From the NCBI RefSeq assembly GCF_017303295.1, contig NZ_JAFKOK010000004.1, positions 1 to 64,000 of the forward strand: 64,000 bases of DNA, read 5' to 3'. The notes under the pieces were generated by a model. That model was not told where the DNA came from. It searched no databases and was given only the letters and a program-made list of their open reading frames with translations. This stretch comes from Rhodobacter sp. NTK016B. GTDB taxonomy: Bacteria > Pseudomonadota > Alphaproteobacteria > Rhodobacterales > Rhodobacteraceae. Every line of letters starts with the position of its first letter. The first letter of the stretch is position 1. Positions 62,024 through 64,000 of this stretch are shown here, in pieces. The position numbers and the translations under genes are program-made.

Positions 62024-63394
62024 TCAGAGGTCGAGCATCTCGCGAACCTGCTCCAGCGCGGCGGGCAGGGCGTCGGGATTGTCCTGCGCGGCGTCCAGTT
62101 CGGCGCGGGCCGTGGCCTTGTCCGCGTCGCTCAGATCCGAGGCCTCGACGACCGCGACGGCGGTGTCGTGATCGTAGCCGTCCACGGTGAACAGCGTCTC
62201 CATTTCGGCGTCGGTCTGGGGCAGGGCGGGCATGTCCGCGGTGGCGAGCTCGGGCTCGGCCGCAACAGACGGCGCCATGTCAGTAGCTGCTTCGGTCGCC
62301 GCGTCGTTCATGGCATCGCCCATGTCTTCGATGGCTTGACCGGCGGCTTCCACCGCGTCACCCGTCGCCGCGACGGCGGTGTCCGCCGCATCGCCCGCCG
62401 CTTCGGCGGCATCGCCCACGGTTTCTTCCGTGGCTTCAGCAGCGCTCTCGACACCCTCGGCCGTGGCATCAACCGCGTCGTCTGTGGCCGCTGCGGTCGC
62501 TTGTGCGGCGTCCTCGGTTGCTTCGGCGGTGGCTTCCGCCGCGTCTTCGGTGGTCGCCATCGTTGCCTCGGCTGCGTCCTCGGTCGCGTCAGCCGTGGCT
62601 TCGGCAGCGTCTTCTGTCGCCTCGACGGCATCGCCCGTCATATCGGCGGCGCGGCTCGCGGCGGTTTCAGCGGCGTCTTCGGTGGCCTGAGCGGCGTCTT
62701 CCGTTGCTTCGGCGGTGTCGCTGGCGACCTCTTCCGCCGCGCCGGCGGCGTCGCCGAGCGCGTCCTGCGCGCCGTCAACCGCTTCGGCCCCGGTCTCTTG
62801 CACCGCATCGACCGCGTCGCCGGTGGCTTCCGCCGCATCCTCGGCCATGGCTTCGGTGCCGTCCACGACGGCCTCGGCAGCATCGCCCGTCGCGTCGGCG
62901 GCGTCTTCGGCCATCGCATCGGCACCGGCAGCGGCATCGTCAAGCGCATCGCCGGTCGCTTCGGCTGCGTCCTCGGTCGCGCTGCCGACCGCCTGCGCGG
63001 CGTCGGCAGTCTCTTCGCCCGCCGCGTCCAGCGCTTCATCCGCGTTCTGGGCCGCGTCTTCGGACATCTGCGCCGCATCTTCGGCGATTTCGCGTGCCGC
63101 GTCCGAGGCCGAGCCGACCGCTTCGCTCGCGCTTTGGGTCAGGCCGTCCATGGCCTCGCCGACGCTGTCGACGGTTTCCTCGATCGCCTGCTCGACGCTT
63201 TCGGCAGCGTTCTCAAGCGGGGTGGGGGTGTCGGGGGCCTCGGGCGGCGGGGCCACGGGGGCGGTTTCAGCGATGGGTTCTTGCGGCGCGGGGGCCGGCG
63301 TGGGTTCCGGTTGCGGCGCGGGCTGCTCGCGGGCAACCCAGATGCCGAGACCAGCCGCCAGCACGATGGCTGCGATGATCAGGATCTTTTTCAT
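62024..63394 (-). CDS. Membrane-anchored alanine-rich acidic protein with 11-residue repeats
   Basis: I cannot name this. The 456-residue protein starts MKKILIIAAIVLAAGLGIWV, a single membrane anchor or uncleaved signal, then a Pro/Glu linker to about 60. A long Ala/Glu/Asp/Thr region (about 60-390) follows, with an obvious period of 11 in its centre: TEDAAEATADA, TEDAAEATMAT, TEDAAEATAEA, TEDAAQATAAA. The 11-mer periodicity and composition suggest an extended amphipathic helix, as in LEA group 3 or apolipoprotein-like proteins. A compact C-terminal domain (about 400-456) contains VDGYDHDTAVAVVEASDLSDAD. Almost no Cys or aromatics. Confidence 0.8.
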   Translation of the reverse strand: MKKILIIAAIVLAAGLGIWVAREQPAPQPEPTPAPAPQEPIAETAPVAPPPEAPDTPTPLENAAESVEQAIEETVDSVGEAMDGLTQSASEAVGSASDAAREIAEDAAQMSEDAAQNADEALDAAGEETADAAQAVGSATEDAAEATGDALDDAAAGADAMAEDAADATGDAAEAVVDGTEAMAEDAAEATGDAVDAVQETGAEAVDGAQDALGDAAGAAEEVASDTAEATEDAAQATEDAAETAASRAADMTGDAVEATEDAAEATADATEDAAEATMATTEDAAEATAEATEDAAQATAAATDDAVDATAEGVESAAEATEETVGDAAEAAGDAADTAVAATGDAVEAAGQAIEDMGDAMNDAATEAATDMAPSVAAEPELATADMPALPQTDAEMETLFTVDGYDHDTAVAVVEASDLSDADKATARAELDAAQDNPDALPAALEQVREMLDL

Positions 63395-63678
63395 GAATTC
63401 TTCCTCGAATGCTTTGCTCTGAAAATGTTGCACTGCAAAACGGCAAAGGCAATGGCACCACGGGACACAAGACCCGTTTTCCGGCCCTCACACCGCGATC
63501 AATCCGCGCAGGCGCCGTTCATCGACTTCTGGAACCCGTGGTGGGCGGGTCCGGGCGCTTCGCTACGACCCGGCGCCACCGATCTGCAGGCCAAATGCGG
63601 TTCCTTCGCTGCTTTCCCTTGCAACCCAGCGGTGCCGGGACTATTTTTCGCCCGTCAGACAACAGAAGGAATCCGACC
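63395..63678. other. Leader region upstream of infC
   Basis: These 284 bases lie between the start of the minus-strand repeat gene and infC. I see no gene. The region must contain the divergent promoters and the infC leader. AAGGA at 63666-63670 is the Shine-Dalgarno site for infC. Confidence 0.45.
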
Positions 63679-64000
63679 ATAGCTCGCAGACCCCACAACG
63701 CACCGCCCAGCCGCGATACCGGACCCCGCGTGAACGACCGCATTCGCGCACCCGAAGTCCGACTCATCGGGGCAGAAGGCGAAAATATCGGCGTCGTTCC
63801 GCCCGCCCGGGCGATGGCACTGGCAGGAGAGGCCGGGCTCGACCTTGTCGAGATCTCGCCGAACGCCACGCCCCCGGTCTGCAAGATCATGGATTTCGGC
63901 AAGTTCAAATACGAACAGCAGAAGCGCGAAGCCGAAGCACGCAAGAAGCAGAAGACGATCGAGATCAAGGAAATCAAGTTCCGTCCCAATACGGATACCC
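63679..64000 (+). CDS. infC: Translation initiation factor IF-3 (5' part, cut by window end)
   Basis: IF-3 binds the 30S subunit and checks start-codon pairing. The visible 107 codons read [20 protein letters not shown], then [57 protein letters not shown] and [14 protein letters not shown], the typical IF-3 N-domain and linker. No ATG lies in frame upstream of the conserved region. An ATA at 63679, eight bases after AAGGA, is the best start; a GTG at 63730 would cut the usual alphaproteobacterial N-terminus. Non-AUG starts are the rule for infC, because IF-3 represses its own translation through them. The 3' end is outside the window. Confidence 0.88.
   Translation, partial: MARRPHNAPPSRDTGPRVNDRIRAPEVRLIGAEGENIGVVPPARAMALAGEAGLDLVEISPNATPPVCKIMDFGKFKYEQQKREAEARKKQKTIEIKEIKFRPNTDT

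Noticed and set aside
62400-63100. Short, regularly spaced repeats that could be taken for a CRISPR-like array
   Set aside because: The period is 33 bases (11 codons), the repeats are degenerate, there are no unique spacers and the region is coding.
61778-63682. A plus-strand open frame of more than 600 codons opposite the alanine-rich repeat gene
   Set aside because: Its Gly/Arg/Phe/Val pattern is just the complement of the Ala/Glu repeat codons. The minus-strand frame has a membrane anchor, defined terminator and conserved-looking C-terminal domain.
63730-64000. GTG at 63730 as the infC start
   Set aside because: It removes the conserved RRPHNAPP-type N-terminus and lacks a Shine-Dalgarno at the right distance; the ATA at 63679 has one.

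Overview
The window is a GC-rich, densely coded chromosomal segment from an alphaproteobacterium, most likely a member of the Rhodobacteraceae (Rhodobacter/Paracoccus/Rhodovulum type). The basis is family-level: CckA, aerobic cobaltochelatase CobS and CobT, an NDUFA12-like Complex I accessory subunit followed by MlaD and DUF2155, soxBDAG-type heterotetrameric sarcosine oxidase, YtoQ, a DUF934-ferredoxin reductase pair, and KpsE/KpsT capsule export genes of the Rhodobacterales style. I see no rRNA, tRNA, CRISPR array, insertion sequence, integrase or prophage gene, so this looks like core and shell chromosome rather than an island.

Layout. 0-9 kb: an aminotransferase, an unassigned membrane protein, the rRNA methyltransferase RsmB, the cell-cycle hybrid kinase CckA, then a tight four-gene late-cobalamin operon (cobT-cobS-cobC-cobU in Salmonella nomenclature). 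9-20 kb: an HSL-type esterase, a lipoprotein, KpsE/KpsT, an SseB-like protein, a YiiX-like papain-fold hydrolase, rplM-rpsI, two convergent GT-C-like membrane proteins and a PaiB-like FMN-binding protein. 20-33 kb: purF, a DadA-like oxidase, a divergent MerR regulator/CDF transporter pair with a good MerR-type promoter, then sarcosine oxidase (soxB, an unusual inserted secreted protein, soxD, soxA, soxG), followed by glpR and divergent glpD. 33-42 kb: two cyclophilins, NDUFA12-MlaD-DUF2155, aminopeptidase P, cobaltochelatase CobT and CobS flanking an FMN reductase, and an AEC transporter. 42-51.5 kb: YtoQ, DUF808 and DUF5765 membrane proteins, an M3 peptidase, a WYL regulator, a GST, a J-domain protein, DUF4177, YbjN and a lytic transglycosylase. 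51.5-64 kb: gatB, argF-argD, a lipoprotein, an EamA transporter, an Lrp regulator, a GMC oxidoreductase, DUF934 plus fpr, a GNAT enzyme, a long alanine-rich repeat protein, and the 5' part of infC running off the right edge.

How the parts fit together. Cobalamin biology recurs: nucleotide-loop assembly (6.2-9 kb) and cobalt insertion (37-41 kb). Sarcosine oxidase and GlpD feed one-carbon and glycerol-3-phosphate metabolism. KpsE/KpsT and the two GT-C-like proteins suggest surface glycan export or assembly.

Most notable: (i) a secreted, internally duplicated cysteine-containing protein of unknown function inserted between soxB and soxD; (ii) a membrane-anchored acidic protein made largely of 11-residue alanine-rich repeats; (iii) infC with an apparent ATA start; (iv) five copies of a G/C-tract plus hairpin intergenic repeat, two of them head to head; (v) KpsE with a long cytoplasmic extension and no KpsM permease beside it. 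Functions are inferred by reading motifs by eye; no database search was possible.
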